A model generated the notes under the pieces. The model worked only from the letters and a program-made list of their open reading frames with translations, did no database searches and was not told where the DNA came from. Positions 16,376-25,098 of a DNA stretch of 55,998 bases are shown here, piece after piece. This stretch comes from Pseudomonas entomophila (GTDB taxonomy: Bacteria; Pseudomonadota; Gammaproteobacteria; Pseudomonadales; Pseudomonadaceae): positions 1 through 55,998 of the forward strand of contig NZ_JAAMQJ010000033.1 of assembly GCF_013523125.1 (NCBI RefSeq), in the 5' to 3' direction. Position numbers and translations under genes: made by a program. The first letter of the stretch is position 1. Every line of letters starts with the position of its first letter.

Positions 16376-16969
16376 ATGAGCGCCAATACCCGTATCGCCG
16401 ACCATGCCATCGACGAGCTGTTCATCACCCGCTGGTCCCCGCGCGCCTTCAACGCCGAACCGATCAGCGAACAGACCGTGCTCACCTTCCTCGAAGCTGC
16501 GCGCTGGGCGCCCTCGGCCTACAACTCGCAACCGTGGCGCTTCCTCTACGCACGTCGCGACACGCCGAACTGGGCGCGCTACCTGGACCTGCTGGTGCCT
16601 TTCAACCGCGACTGGGCGCAGCACGCCTCGGCCCTGGTGGTGATCGTGTCCAAGACCACCTTCGCCGCGCCCGGCGCCACCGAAGAGAAACCGGCCCTGT
16701 GGCACACCTTCGACACCGGCGCGGCCTGGGCGCACCTGTCACTGCAAGCCAGCCTGAGCGGCTGGCACACCCACGGCATGGCCGGCTTCGACAAGGACCT
16801 GGCCCGTCGTGAGCTGAAGATCCCGGAGGGCTACGAAGTCCACGCGATGATCGCCATCGGCAAGCTGGGCGACAAGGTCAACCTGGCCGAAGCCCTGCAG
16901 GCCCGTGAAACCCCGAGCCCACGCCGCCCGCTGAGCGAGCTGGCGGCCGAAGGGGACTTTTCGTTGTGA
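16376..16969 (+). CDS. Nitroreductase family FMN protein
   Basis: A 197-residue flavoprotein of the nitroreductase fold: RWSPRAFNAEPISEQTVLTF, WAPSAYNSQPWRF (FMN contact), GAAWAHLSLQASLSGWHTHGM and an EGYEVHAMIAIGKLG end. It probably uses NAD(P)H to reduce nitro or quinone compounds; the natural substrate is unknown. AGGAG precedes the ATG. Divergent from ycgN. Confidence 0.88.
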   Translation: MSANTRIADHAIDELFITRWSPRAFNAEPISEQTVLTFLEAARWAPSAYNSQPWRFLYARRDTPNWARYLDLLVPFNRDWAQHASALVVIVSKTTFAAPGATEEKPALWHTFDTGAAWAHLSLQASLSGWHTHGMAGFDKDLARRELKIPEGYEVHAMIAIGKLGDKVNLAEALQARETPSPRRPLSELAAEGDFSL

Positions 16970-16986
16970 GGTGGGGGGAAGTGGCG

Positions 16987-17010
16987 AGCTGCAAGCTGCA
17001 AGCTGCAAGC
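16987..17010. repeat. Heptamer tandem repeat (AGCTGCA)3
   Basis: Three perfect copies of AGCTGCA plus AGC, directly after the nitroreductase gene. Related seven-base repeats occur at 17088 and 55611. Confidence 0.8.
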
Positions 17011-17087
17011 AAAAGCGATCCGCAGGGCCCATTAGTGCAGCGCTCGATGTCTGGACCGCTGTCGATAAACGTCAGCCCTGAGCATCC

Positions 17088-17120
17088 GCTTGAAGCTTGA
17101 AGCTTGAAGCTTGAAGCTTC
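17088..17120. repeat. Heptamer tandem repeat (GCTTGAA)4
   Basis: Four copies of GCTTGAA plus GCTTC, just after the dehydrogenase gene. It is in inverted sense to the AGCTGCA array 80 bp away, sharing the core CAAGC/GCTTG. The two may pair in a transcript. Confidence 0.8.
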
Positions 17121-17138
17121 TAGCGCTCGCCTTCCCCC

Positions 17139-18071
17139 TCAGTAACCCCGGCTGAAGTCGACCTCGCCCTGCAGCGGCTGGCCATGCTGGAAGGCGTGCA
17201 GGTTGTGCAGGAACAGCTGCGCCATGGCCGGCGGTGAGGTCGGGGCAGCGGTATGGCCGGTCAGCAGCAGGTTCGGCGTGCGCCAGAACGGATGATCGCC
17301 GGGCGGTGGTTCCTGGCGGCAGACGTCCAGTACGGCGGCGGCCAGTTGGCCTTCGCCAAGGGCTGCGCACAGGTCGGCATCGACCACCGAGGTCCCACGA
17401 CCGGCGTTGATCAGCACGGCGCTGGGTTTGCAGCGGTGCAGCAACGTGGCGTCGTAGAGGTCGCGGGTCGCAGGCGTGTCGGGCAACAGGTTCAGGATGT
17501 AGTCGGCCTGGAGGATGCAGTCGGCCAGTGCGCTCAAGGGCGCGACCTGCTCGAACGGCGGCTGCTCACGTGCCTGGCTGGCGATGCCATGCAGGATGAC
17601 GCCGAAAGGCTGCAGCTGCCGAGCGACCTGCTGGCCGATATCACCGATGCCAACGATCAGCACGGTACGCCCTTGCAGGGTACCGCCAGGGCGTGTATCC
17701 CACCGTCGTTCGGCCTGCGCGCGCGGCAAGGCCAGGAGTCGGCGTTCGTGAGCCAGCAGATGACCCAGCATGTACTCGGCCATGACCTGACCGAAAATAC
17801 CGACGGCGCGGCTCAGGCGGTAGGTGCGCGGCAGGTCGGCGGCCAGCAGCGGCGTGATACCAGCCCAGGTGGACTGTATCCAGGCGGGGGGCGGCGCCTT
17901 GTGCAGAAGGTCGGCCAACAGGTCGGGCTGACCCAGCCAGATCGCGCAGTGGGCGGCGTGTTGGGCGAGTTCGGCAGGGTCTGCGCTGGCGGTGATGCGC
18001 AAGGTGGGGTTGGCGCTGGACAGCAGCTGGCTGTAGCGGGCGTGGTCGTGCTCGGCGATCAGGAGGCGCAT
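17139..18071 (-). CDS. D-isomer-specific 2-hydroxyacid dehydrogenase (GhrA-like)
   Basis: A 310-residue NAD(P)-dependent oxidoreductase. It has the Rossmann motif GIGDIG at 141-146, the catalytic set R225 (NAGRGT), E254 (CRQEPPP) and H273 (TGHTAAPT), and is closest in style to glyoxylate/hydroxypyruvate reductase A. It probably reduces glyoxylate or another 2-oxoacid. It is transcribed on its own, separated from ycgL by a REP-containing gap. Confidence 0.88.
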   Translation of the reverse strand: MRLLIAEHDHARYSQLLSSANPTLRITASADPAELAQHAAHCAIWLGQPDLLADLLHKAPPPAWIQSTWAGITPLLAADLPRTYRLSRAVGIFGQVMAEYMLGHLLAHERRLLALPRAQAERRWDTRPGGTLQGRTVLIVGIGDIGQQVARQLQPFGVILHGIASQAREQPPFEQVAPLSALADCILQADYILNLLPDTPATRDLYDATLLHRCKPSAVLINAGRGTSVVDADLCAALGEGQLAAAVLDVCRQEPPPGDHPFWRTPNLLLTGHTAAPTSPPAMAQLFLHNLHAFQHGQPLQGEVDFSRGY

Positions 18072-18201
18072 GAGGGGGCTGCCTTTTCAGGAAACGAGGG
18101 CCGGGCAGAAGGGATTGGGGTGAGAGGAGGTCGTGCCGCGGCTGGGAGGTTGATCGTGGCGGATAAGGCGGGGATTGGCCAGCGGTTGGTGGGGCTGATT
18201 T

Positions 18202-18225
18202 TACGGGCCCTGCGGGCCCACAAAA
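18202..18225 (+). repeat. Truncated REP (GGGCCC head only)
   Basis: GGGCCCTGCGGGCCCACAAAA without the second hairpin, followed by an AT-rich stretch of about 45 bp (18222-18268) very unlike the surroundings. Partner of 18271-18330. Confidence 0.65.
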
Positions 18226-18270
18226 TTCTGAAATTCCCTTTAAATCAAAAAGATATTTTATGTGCTATGA

Positions 18271-18330
18271 GAGCGCCCCCCGCCGGGACGCCGGCCCGAC
18301 CGCGATCGGGCCCGTAGGGCCCGCAAGACC
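18271..18330 (-). repeat. REP element, long variant
   Basis: Inverted REP with GCCGGGACGCCGGCCCG insert and head ATCGGGCCCGTAGGGCCC. It lies immediately downstream of ycgL. The remainder of the 275-bp gap (18072-18346) shows no gene. Confidence 0.75.
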
Positions 18331-18346
18331 CTTCAGGCGCCGATAT

Positions 18347-18640
18347 TCAGACCGGATCGTTACGCCGCAACAGCTCATCCGGCAGATGCTCGATGTACTC
18401 GTCATCCGGCGGTGGCATCTGCAGGTGATACCCCTGCCCATCCAGGTTCTCCAGCACCTTGGCGATGTCTTCGCGGGCCAGCTTGCGCTCGGGCGACAGC
18501 ACCAGGTCGAAGGCGTGCACCGGCGTGCCGAAGAACGGGATCAGGCCTTCTGGCACTTTTTCGAGGCCATCGGCCTTGAGCACGTATAGGTACATCTCGC
18601 GCTTGCGTGGGCTCTTGTAGATCGAGCAGATACGTTTCAT
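18347..18640 (-). CDS. YcgL domain protein
   Basis: A 97-residue protein starting MKRICSIYKSPRKREMYLYV, with LPEGLIPFFGTPVHAFDL-type centre and GYHLQMPPP near the end, typical of YcgL. Function unknown; structures show a small alpha/beta fold. Its ATG overlaps the rnd stop by one base (TGATG), so it is probably translated by coupling to rnd, the conserved arrangement in gammaproteobacteria. Confidence 0.92.
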   Translation of the reverse strand: MKRICSIYKSPRKREMYLYVLKADGLEKVPEGLIPFFGTPVHAFDLVLSPERKLAREDIAKVLENLDGQGYHLQMPPPDDEYIEHLPDELLRRNDPV

Positions 18641-19770
18641 CAGGATTCTCCAGTGCTGGCCAGGCTGTCGAGCAGGGCCTGGCCCATGCGCTCGCGACGC
18701 CAGCCGCGCAAGGCGTCGGGCAAGTGATAGGGGCCGTCGGGGTAGCCGCTCTTGAGCAGGGCCTCGAGGGCCTTCTTGCGCAACATCAGCTCCGGTGCGA
18801 TGCCCAGCCGCTCGCCTTCGGCCTGGCCGATGGCGCGCAACCGCTTGAGCACGCCCGAGGCTTCGATCGGCAAGGGTTCGGGCAAGGGCTCCGGCCAGTG
18901 CTCGGGCGGCGTGGCGGCGGCCGTGCGGATCAGTTCGAGCAGGGTCTCGCCGTCCTGGCGCAGGGTACGCGGATGCATGTCCTCGATCTTGGCCAGCGCG
19001 GTCAGGTGGCTCGGCTGGCTCTTGGCCAACGGCCACAGCGAGTGCTCGCGCAGGATACGGTTGCGCGGCACGTCGCGGCTGCGCGCCTCGCGCTCACGCC
19101 AGGCGCACAGGGCACGCAGCACGGCCAGTTGCTGGCGCGAGAGCTTCCAGCCCAGCTTGACGTCGCGGTACAGCGACTCCGGCTCGACCTCGCGGCGCAG
19201 TTGCGCGACCAGTTCGGCGCCGTCATCCAGCACCCAGGCGAACTTGTCGTCCGACAGGCGAGGCCGCAAGGCGCTGAACAGCTCGGCCAGGTGCACGGCA
19301 TCCTCGGCGGCGTAGCTGACCTGGGTGTCGGACAGGGGACGCTGCAACCAGTCGGAACGCGTCTCGCCCTTGGGCAGTTCCAGGCCCAGGACTGCCTGCA
19401 CCAGGCGCGAGTAGCCCATCGAGAACCCGATGTTCAGGTAGCCGGCCGCCAACTGCGTGTCGAACAACGGCTGCGGCAGCTTGCCGGTCAGGCGCGACAG
19501 CACCTCGAGGTCTTCACTGCAGGCATGCAGCACCTTGACCACGGCCGGGTCTTCGAGCAGATCGGCCAGGGGTTGCCAGTCGTCGATCAGCAGCGGGTCG
19601 ATGAGAAAGGCACAGCCTTCGTCACCGACCTGGATCAGGCCAGCCTTCGGGTAGAAGGTATCGACCCGCATGAATTCGGTGTCCAGTGCCACGAACGGGC
19701 GTCGGCGCCAGGCCCGGCAATGCTCGGCCAGACTCTGGTCGTCGCGTATCCAGTGTATTTCGATGGCCAC
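18640..19770 (-). CDS. rnd: Ribonuclease D
   Basis: A 376-residue 3'-5' exoribonuclease that trims tRNA precursors. The DEDD motifs are visible: VALDTEFMRVDTFYP, HACSEDLEVL, and YAAEDAVHL in the third. HRDC-type domains follow. I chose the GTG at 19770 (GTG-GCC-ATC, giving MAIEIHWIRDD) because GGAG precedes it and the family begins this way; an in-frame ATG at 19818 would add 16 residues. Confidence 0.94.
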   Translation of the reverse strand: MAIEIHWIRDDQSLAEHCRAWRRRPFVALDTEFMRVDTFYPKAGLIQVGDEGCAFLIDPLLIDDWQPLADLLEDPAVVKVLHACSEDLEVLSRLTGKLPQPLFDTQLAAGYLNIGFSMGYSRLVQAVLGLELPKGETRSDWLQRPLSDTQVSYAAEDAVHLAELFSALRPRLSDDKFAWVLDDGAELVAQLRREVEPESLYRDVKLGWKLSRQQLAVLRALCAWREREARSRDVPRNRILREHSLWPLAKSQPSHLTALAKIEDMHPRTLRQDGETLLELIRTAAATPPEHWPEPLPEPLPIEASGVLKRLRAIGQAEGERLGIAPELMLRKKALEALLKSGYPDGPYHLPDALRGWRRERMGQALLDSLASTGES

Positions 19771-19887
19771 AAGGTTCTCCCACAAACAGTGGCGCGCAGT
19801 ATATACGGCGCGGGCCATGCACGGGAAACCGGGGCTACCCCGACAGGCAGGCCCTGCCCGTCGACCGCTGGCGCACCGACCGGACCG

Positions 19888-20256
19888 TTAGTGCGGCGGT
19901 AGGTGCAGCTTGACGTAGGTGTGCGGGTCCAGCTCGTGGATCTCGACGCTGAACTGCACGTCCACCTCGGCGATCGGGCCGATGGACTCGTGCAGCACCT
20001 CCAGCAGGGCACTGGACAGCTGTTTCTTCACCAAGGGGTGACGCCCGGCCATGATCGCCAGGCGAACATGGGCGAACCCGCGTGGCAGTGGCGAGGTGCC
20101 GACTCGAAAGTGAGAAACGGCCTGCGCCCGGCTCTTGATGTCCAGTTCGTCGGCGAACTGCCCGCTGGCGACCAGAGCTTGGTTCAGGCGCAGCAACAGC
20201 AGGTCCACCTTGAGATCGGTCAGGTTGGCGCTGTATTCGAGGTTCAAGTGCGGCAT
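19888..20256 (-). CDS. 5-carboxymethyl-2-hydroxymuconate isomerase-like tautomerase
   Basis: A 122-residue protein of the CHMI (HpaF) family. Start at 20256 gives MPHLNLEYSANL, with Pro as the residue exposed after Met removal, the catalytic base of the tautomerase superfamily. The end, VEIHELDPHTYVKLHLP, matches the family. No homoprotocatechuate genes are near, so its substrate may differ from that of classical HpaF. Confidence 0.82.
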   Translation of the reverse strand: MPHLNLEYSANLTDLKVDLLLLRLNQALVASGQFADELDIKSRAQAVSHFRVGTSPLPRGFAHVRLAIMAGRHPLVKKQLSSALLEVLHESIGPIAEVDVQFSVEIHELDPHTYVKLHLPPH

Positions 20257-20370
20257 CAAGGACATCCCAGGCAATGAAGGCGTCCGCCAAGGCTAGCGCA
20301 AGATGGGAACCTCGCCAGGCAGCGGGTCTCAAACGTCATGATCCTGCCAATCCCTGAACGAGGTGAAGAG

Positions 20371-20607
20371 ATGCCAGTCCCGCACGATCTGCTCGCTGAC
20401 CTGCACGTGACCGAAGACGCCTTCCAGGCACTCATCGACAAGGATGCCGACCTGCATCGGCTGCACAAGGAGTACAACGCCAGTGACAAAGCCGTCATCA
20501 CGGCAGAGAACAACGGCAGGTCTGACGACGAAGTCAGCCGCCTGCGCAAGGAACGGCTGTTGATCAAGGACAAGATCGAACGGCTGGTACACCCGCCCAA
20601 GGCGTGA
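20371..20607 (+). CDS. YdcH family protein (DUF465)
   Basis: A 78-residue helical protein: a heptad-like stretch FQALIDKDADLHRLHKEYN and a conserved SRLRKERLLIKDKIERLV, the DUF465 signature. It probably forms a helical hairpin or coiled coil. Function unknown. ATG at 20371 has GAGG 7 nt before it. Confidence 0.9.
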   Translation: MPVPHDLLADLHVTEDAFQALIDKDADLHRLHKEYNASDKAVITAENNGRSDDEVSRLRKERLLIKDKIERLVHPPKA

Positions 20608-20700
20608 ACCTACCGACCCTCTGGCCAGGTGCCGCGCCCGCGGCGACGCTGGCCTGGGGTCTCGAAGGGATGGGGCAGCCAGCCACGATCGCCCCTTCCG

Positions 20701-21222
20701 CTACCGCCAGCTTTCTTTCACCGGCTCACGTCTGAAGCCCAGGATCAGCCGGCCCAGCAGCATCAGCACACTCTCCACCGCCAGCGCCAGCACGAAGCCC
20801 AGGCCGATGCCCCAACCGACCGCCTCGGGGACGAGCAGCACCTGGTAAGTGTAGCCCTCGAGCGTCTCGTCGCGCAGTTGAGGGTCCGGCGTCACCAGCA
20901 CGTGCCACGTGCGGCTGGCCCAGGGGCCCTGCAGCTGTCGCCATTCTTCTTCCAGCACCTGATTACGCGTCAACAGGCTGTCGATGCTGTTGGCATCGCT
21001 GTTGAACACTGGATCGTCACTGGTGCGGTAATGCCGGACCAGCGCCTGCAGGTCCCCATTGAAGAAGCGTTGCGCAGTCTGCTGAAACCCTTTGAGCGCT
21101 TCGCGCGACTCGAGCAAATGGGCCTCGACCCGCTGCGTGTAGCTGTCGATGAAGCCTGGCACCTGGACACCGACCAGCAGGCCGGCGGTGAACAACAGCA
21201 AGCGAAGATAGCTTCTGAACAT
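20701..21222 (-). CDS. DUF2937 family inner-membrane protein
   Basis: A 173-residue protein with one helix near the N terminus (about 6-23), a periplasmic domain of about 110 residues (VEAHLLESREALKGFQQTAQ) and a C-terminal helix (IGLGFVLALAVESVLMLL) before a basic tail. This is the DUF2937 layout; function unknown. It lies 18 bp after the amidotransferase gene on the same strand. Confidence 0.85.
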   Translation of the reverse strand: MFRSYLRLLLFTAGLLVGVQVPGFIDSYTQRVEAHLLESREALKGFQQTAQRFFNGDLQALVRHYRTSDDPVFNSDANSIDSLLTRNQVLEEEWRQLQGPWASRTWHVLVTPDPQLRDETLEGYTYQVLLVPEAVGWGIGLGFVLALAVESVLMLLGRLILGFRREPVKESWR

Positions 21223-21240
21223 CAAACGGCTTCCCTGGGT

Positions 21241-22014
21241 TCAGCTCTGCCCGTGGGCGACGCACTCGCCATGCCGCCACAGGGCCCATTGACCTGGCGC
21301 GTAGCGCTGCCAGATCTCGTTCTCGGTCAGCGGTTCGGTGGCGATCACGGTGACCACGTCGTTGGGCGTGGTCTCTGACTGGAAATCGACGATCACGTCG
21401 ACGTCCTTGAGCCGAGCCGGGCCGAACGGCGCGCGGCGCGTGATGTGGACCAGCTTGGTCGAACAGAAGCAGAACAACCAGTCGCCGTTGCTGAACAGGC
21501 AGTTGAACACGCCCTTGCCCCGATACTCCGCACAGGCTTCGACCAGCACCGGCAGCAGCTGTTCCACCTCCACCGGGTCAGGGAAGGCCGTGCGCACGCG
21601 GTTGAGCAGGTCGCAGAACGCCGCTTCGCTGTCGGTATCGCCCACCGGACGGTAGAAGCTGGTCGCCCCCTGGAACGCCGCCAACTGGCCATTGTGCGCG
21701 AAACACCAGTTGTGGCCCCACAGCTCACGCACGAAGGGGTGAGTGTTGGACAGGCAGACCCGGCCCACGTTGGCCTGACGGATGTGGCCGATGACCACTT
21801 CGCTCTTGATCGGGTAGCGCTGCACCAGGCTGGCGACTTCCGACTCGCTGCTGGCGGTCGGGTCCTGGAACAGGCGCAGGCCACGGCCTTCGTAGAAGGC
21901 GATGCCCCAGCCGTCGCGGTGCGGGCCGGTACGCCCGCCGCGCTGCATCAGGCCGGTGAAGCTGAAGACGATGTCGGTCGGGACGTTGGCGCTCATGCCC
22001 AGCAGTTCGCACAT
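21241..22014 (-). CDS. Class II glutamine amidotransferase (YafJ-like)
   Basis: A 257-residue protein with the N-terminal catalytic Cys (MCELLGMS), GPHRDGWGIAFYEG, GHIRQANVG and FAHNGQL, the glutamine-binding set of Ntn-hydrolase amidotransferases. No synthase domain is fused, as in YafJ. It would release ammonia from glutamine for an unknown partner. It is in a minus-strand run of three close genes (gaps 15-18 bp). Confidence 0.9.
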   Translation of the reverse strand: MCELLGMSANVPTDIVFSFTGLMQRGGRTGPHRDGWGIAFYEGRGLRLFQDPTASSESEVASLVQRYPIKSEVVIGHIRQANVGRVCLSNTHPFVRELWGHNWCFAHNGQLAAFQGATSFYRPVGDTDSEAAFCDLLNRVRTAFPDPVEVEQLLPVLVEACAEYRGKGVFNCLFSNGDWLFCFCSTKLVHITRRAPFGPARLKDVDVIVDFQSETTPNDVVTVIATEPLTENEIWQRYAPGQWALWRHGECVAHGQS

Positions 22015-22029
22015 GGTCGGGGCGCTCGC

Positions 22030-22524
22030 TCAGAGACGGGGTTCGACGCGCCCGCCGGCGGGGGCCGGCGACGTGTCGCGGTAGCGATCCTGGCGATCGG
22101 CGACCAGCGAGGGCTCGGCGACCGTGGCGGCATGGGACTCGTCGGCGGCCGTCTGCGCGGCACGCTTGGCGTCCGCCTCGGCGCGTGCCTGGCGACGCTT
22201 GAGCCATGGCCAGCGGATCAGCGCGAACAGCCCGTACAGCACGAAGGCGATCATGCCGTACATGGCCAGGTCGGAGGCCGCACGCAAGGCGTTGTTGCCG
22301 ACCTTGAAGGCCAGGTCCAGCACGACGATGGCGATGGCTGGCGCGAAGCTGTCCTTGGCCGGGTCGACGATGGTCGGGGTCAGCAGCAGGACCGCCAGCA
22401 CGACCCGCAGGGGTTCGCGCAGCCAGCGCCACATCCAGCCCGTGAACACGAAGCCCACCAGCAGGCAGCCCAGGGCCGCGACGACGTAAAGGCCCCAGGC
22501 CAGCTGATAATCATGTTCGGTCAT
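22030..22524 (-). CDS. Hypothetical three-helix membrane protein
   Basis: A 164-residue protein with hydrophobic helices near 8-28, 38-65 and 85-105, then a charged alanine-rich tail (RRQARAEADAKRAAQTAADE). I do not recognise the family. The start at 22524 (MTEHDYQ) lacks a strong ribosome-binding site; 22539 is an alternative. First gene of a likely operon with the amidotransferase and DUF2937 genes. Confidence 0.65.
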   Translation of the reverse strand: MTEHDYQLAWGLYVVAALGCLLVGFVFTGWMWRWLREPLRVVLAVLLLTPTIVDPAKDSFAPAIAIVVLDLAFKVGNNALRAASDLAMYGMIAFVLYGLFALIRWPWLKRRQARAEADAKRAAQTAADESHAATVAEPSLVADRQDRYRDTSPAPAGGRVEPRL

Positions 22525-22609
22525 GGTGTATGGGTGCATGCCAGGCAAAGAGAGGCCTATGATAAACCCTTTTCGGCGCGCAGGCGCCCCCACGCCAAGA
22601 GATCGCCCC

Positions 22610-24661
22610 ATGCCCGTCACCGAGACCGCCCCCCGCGCCCCGATCGCCCGTCAGGACGAAGGCGCGGATCCGTACGCCTGGCTGCAGGCGCGTGACACCC
22701 CCGAAGTGCTGGACTACCTGAACGCGGAAAACGCCTACACCGAGGCCTGCCTGGCAGACCAGGCCCCGCTGCGCGAGCAACTGTTCGAAGAGATCAAGGG
22801 CCGCATCCTGGAGACCGACCTGTCGCTGCCCTCCCCTTGGGGCCCCTGGCTGTACTACACCCGCACCACGGCAGGCGACGAATACGCGCGGCACTACCGC
22901 TGCCCTCGCCCCGCGGACGACACGCTGACGGTCGACCCGGCGCACGAGCAATTGCTGCTCGACCCCAATGCTCTGGCCGAAGGCGGATTCCTGTCGCTGG
23001 GCGCCTTCAGCATCAGCCCGGATCACCGCCTGTTGGCCTACAGCCTGGACACCTCGGGCGACGAGATCTACCAGCTGCAGGTCAAGGACCTGGCGAGCGG
23101 TCAGGTCACCGCCCTGCCGTTCGAGGACTGCGACGGCAGCATGACCTGGGCCAATGACAACCGGACCCTGTTCTTCACCCAGCTGGACGACACCCATCGG
23201 CCGTTCAGGCTGATGCGTCATCGCCTGGGCGAAGACGGCGCGCAGACGGTGTTCGAAGAGCCCGATGGACGCTTCTTCCTGCACTGCTACCGGACCAGTT
23301 CCGAACGCCAGCTGGTGCTGCTGCTCAACAGCAAGACCACCAGCGAGGCCTGGGTGCTGGACGCCGACACGCCACAGGCGGACTTCACCTGCCTGGCGCC
23401 GCGCCGTGAAGGCCATGAGTACTACCCCGATCACGGGCGCCTCGACGGCCAATGGCGCTGGTTCATCCGCACCAACCAGGACGGCATCAATTTCGCGCTC
23501 TACCAGGCGCCTACCGAGCCGGTGCCGAGCCGCGCGCAGTGGCAGCCGCTGGTCGCGCACCGCGACACGGTCATGCTCGACGACGTGAGCCTGAACGCCG
23601 AGGCCGTGAGCCTGAGCCTGCGCGAAGGCGGCCTGCCGATCATCGAAGTCCACCCCCAGGGTCTGCCGAGCTACCGCGTGCAGTTGCCCGATGCGGCCTA
23701 CAGCCTGTACGTGCAGGACAGCCTGGAGTTCGACAGCCCGAGCGTGCGCCTGCGCTACGAGGCCTTGAACCGACCGGCCCAGGTGCGCCAGCTGAACCTG
23801 GCCGACGGCGTCCAGCAGGTGCTCAAGCAGACGCCGGTGCTGGGCGACTTCGACGCCGACGCCTATGTCAGCGAGCGCCTGTGGGCCATCGCACCCGACG
23901 GCACGCAGGTCCCGATCAGCCTGGTGCGCCGCCGCGAGGACGTGGGCCGTGAAGTGCCGCTGTACCTCTACGGCTATGGCGCCTACGGCAGCAGCCTCGA
24001 CCCGTGGTTCTCCCACGCGCGCCTGAGCCTGCTGGACCGGGGCATGGGGTTCGCCATCGCCCACGTGCGGGGTGGCGGCGAACTGGGCGAGGCCTGGTAC
24101 CGGGCCGGCAAGCAGGCGCACAAGCAGAACACCTTCGATGACTTCATCGCCTGCGCCGAGCATCTGGTGGCCTGTGGCGTGACGTCCTCGGCGCGGCTGG
24201 CGATCAGCGGTGGCAGTGCGGGCGGGCTGTTGATCGGCGCGGTGCTCAACCTGCGTCCCGAGCTGTTCCGCTGCGCCATCGCCGAGGTGCCGTTCGTCGA
24301 CGTGCTCAACACCATGCTCGACCCCGAGCTGCCGCTGACCGTCACCGAGTACGACGAGTGGGGTAACCCGCAGGAACCGGAGGTGTTCGCGCGCATCAAG
24401 GCCTACGCCCCCTACGAGAACGTCAAGGCCCAGGCCTACCCGGCCATGCTGGTGATCGCCGGTTACAACGACAGCCGTGTGCAGTACTGGGAAGCGGCCA
24501 AGTGGGTGGCGCGCCTGCGCACGCACAAGACCGACGACAACCGCCTGTTGCTCAAGACCGAGATGGGCGCCGGCCATGGCGGCATGAGCGGGCGTTACCA
24601 GGGGCTGCGCGATGTGGCGCTGGAATACGCGTTCGTCTTCGACGAGCTGGGTGTGGTCTAG
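22610..24661 (+). CDS. ptrB: S9 family oligopeptidase B-like peptidase
   Basis: A 683-residue serine peptidase: an N-terminal beta-propeller region (about 70-400), then an alpha/beta hydrolase domain with GGSAGG (S536), D621 (GYNDSRV) and H656 (GAGHGG). The RGGGELGEAWYRAGK loop is typical of oligopeptidase B. It cleaves short peptides after basic residues in the cytoplasm or periplasm; no signal peptide is seen. Start at 22610 (MPVTETAPRAP) rather than in-frame 22523 because the family begins close to it. Confidence 0.9.
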   Translation: MPVTETAPRAPIARQDEGADPYAWLQARDTPEVLDYLNAENAYTEACLADQAPLREQLFEEIKGRILETDLSLPSPWGPWLYYTRTTAGDEYARHYRCPRPADDTLTVDPAHEQLLLDPNALAEGGFLSLGAFSISPDHRLLAYSLDTSGDEIYQLQVKDLASGQVTALPFEDCDGSMTWANDNRTLFFTQLDDTHRPFRLMRHRLGEDGAQTVFEEPDGRFFLHCYRTSSERQLVLLLNSKTTSEAWVLDADTPQADFTCLAPRREGHEYYPDHGRLDGQWRWFIRTNQDGINFALYQAPTEPVPSRAQWQPLVAHRDTVMLDDVSLNAEAVSLSLREGGLPIIEVHPQGLPSYRVQLPDAAYSLYVQDSLEFDSPSVRLRYEALNRPAQVRQLNLADGVQQVLKQTPVLGDFDADAYVSERLWAIAPDGTQVPISLVRRREDVGREVPLYLYGYGAYGSSLDPWFSHARLSLLDRGMGFAIAHVRGGGELGEAWYRAGKQAHKQNTFDDFIACAEHLVACGVTSSARLAISGGSAGGLLIGAVLNLRPELFRCAIAEVPFVDVLNTMLDPELPLTVTEYDEWGNPQEPEVFARIKAYAPYENVKAQAYPAMLVIAGYNDSRVQYWEAAKWVARLRTHKTDDNRLLLKTEMGAGHGGMSGRYQGLRDVALEYAFVFDELGVV

Positions 24662-24966
24662 GGTGCAGGGTCGGTCCAGCCTGGTGCTTCCAGCCCCGTG
24701 GGCGACGGTTGCACCGGGTCGGGTCGCAGGCCAGGCAAGGGTTGATCCTTGGGCGGCCCTGGTACGGGCATGGGCAGCAGCAGCGGTGCGCCAGGCCGAC
24801 CGTCACCGGCCCTGACCGGCGTGGCCGGGGTGATCTGCGGATAGGGCGTCGGCGTGGCGGTGCCGGGTGAGCCCGGTACGGGCACGCTCAGACGCGGGGG
24901 TTCGGCGGCCGCCTGGGCGGTCGCGGCGCTGATGAACGCCAGCATGACGAGAAGCAGAAGACGCAT
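24658..24966 (-). CDS. Small exported proline-rich protein
   Basis: A 102-residue protein with signal peptide MRLLLLVMLAFISAATAQA and a proline/glycine-rich mature part (PPRLSVPVPGSPGTATPTP and PMPVPGPPKDQPLPG). AGGAGGTGA before the ATG is an almost perfect ribosome-binding site, which supports expression. Its stop overlaps the convergent ptrB stop by 4 bp. No family recognised. Confidence 0.65.
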   Translation of the reverse strand: MRLLLLVMLAFISAATAQAAAEPPRLSVPVPGSPGTATPTPYPQITPATPVRAGDGRPGAPLLLPMPVPGPPKDQPLPGLRPDPVQPSPTGLEAPGWTDPAP

Positions 24967-25098
24967 CGTTCACCTCCTGTCGGTAAGGTGGCCACAGCCT
25001 ACGCCCAACCGTGCGTTTTTGCCTGTCCGTCGTGGCGGTCGCCCGCTAGAATCCAAGGCATCACCGTCATTCGCCTGATTAGCATAAAAGGACCTACC

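Noticed and set aside
19895..19902. Second GGCGGTAG (ops core)
   Set aside because: It lies inside the tautomerase coding region and not ahead of a long polysaccharide operon; chance copies of an 8-mer are expected in 56 kb.
20701..20708. Third GGCGGTAG (ops core)
   Set aside because: It includes the stop codon of the DUF2937 gene, at the end rather than the start of a transcript.
22511..24577. Minus-strand 688-codon open frame
   Set aside because: Complement of the S9 peptidase gene; no recognisable motif and no ribosome-binding site.
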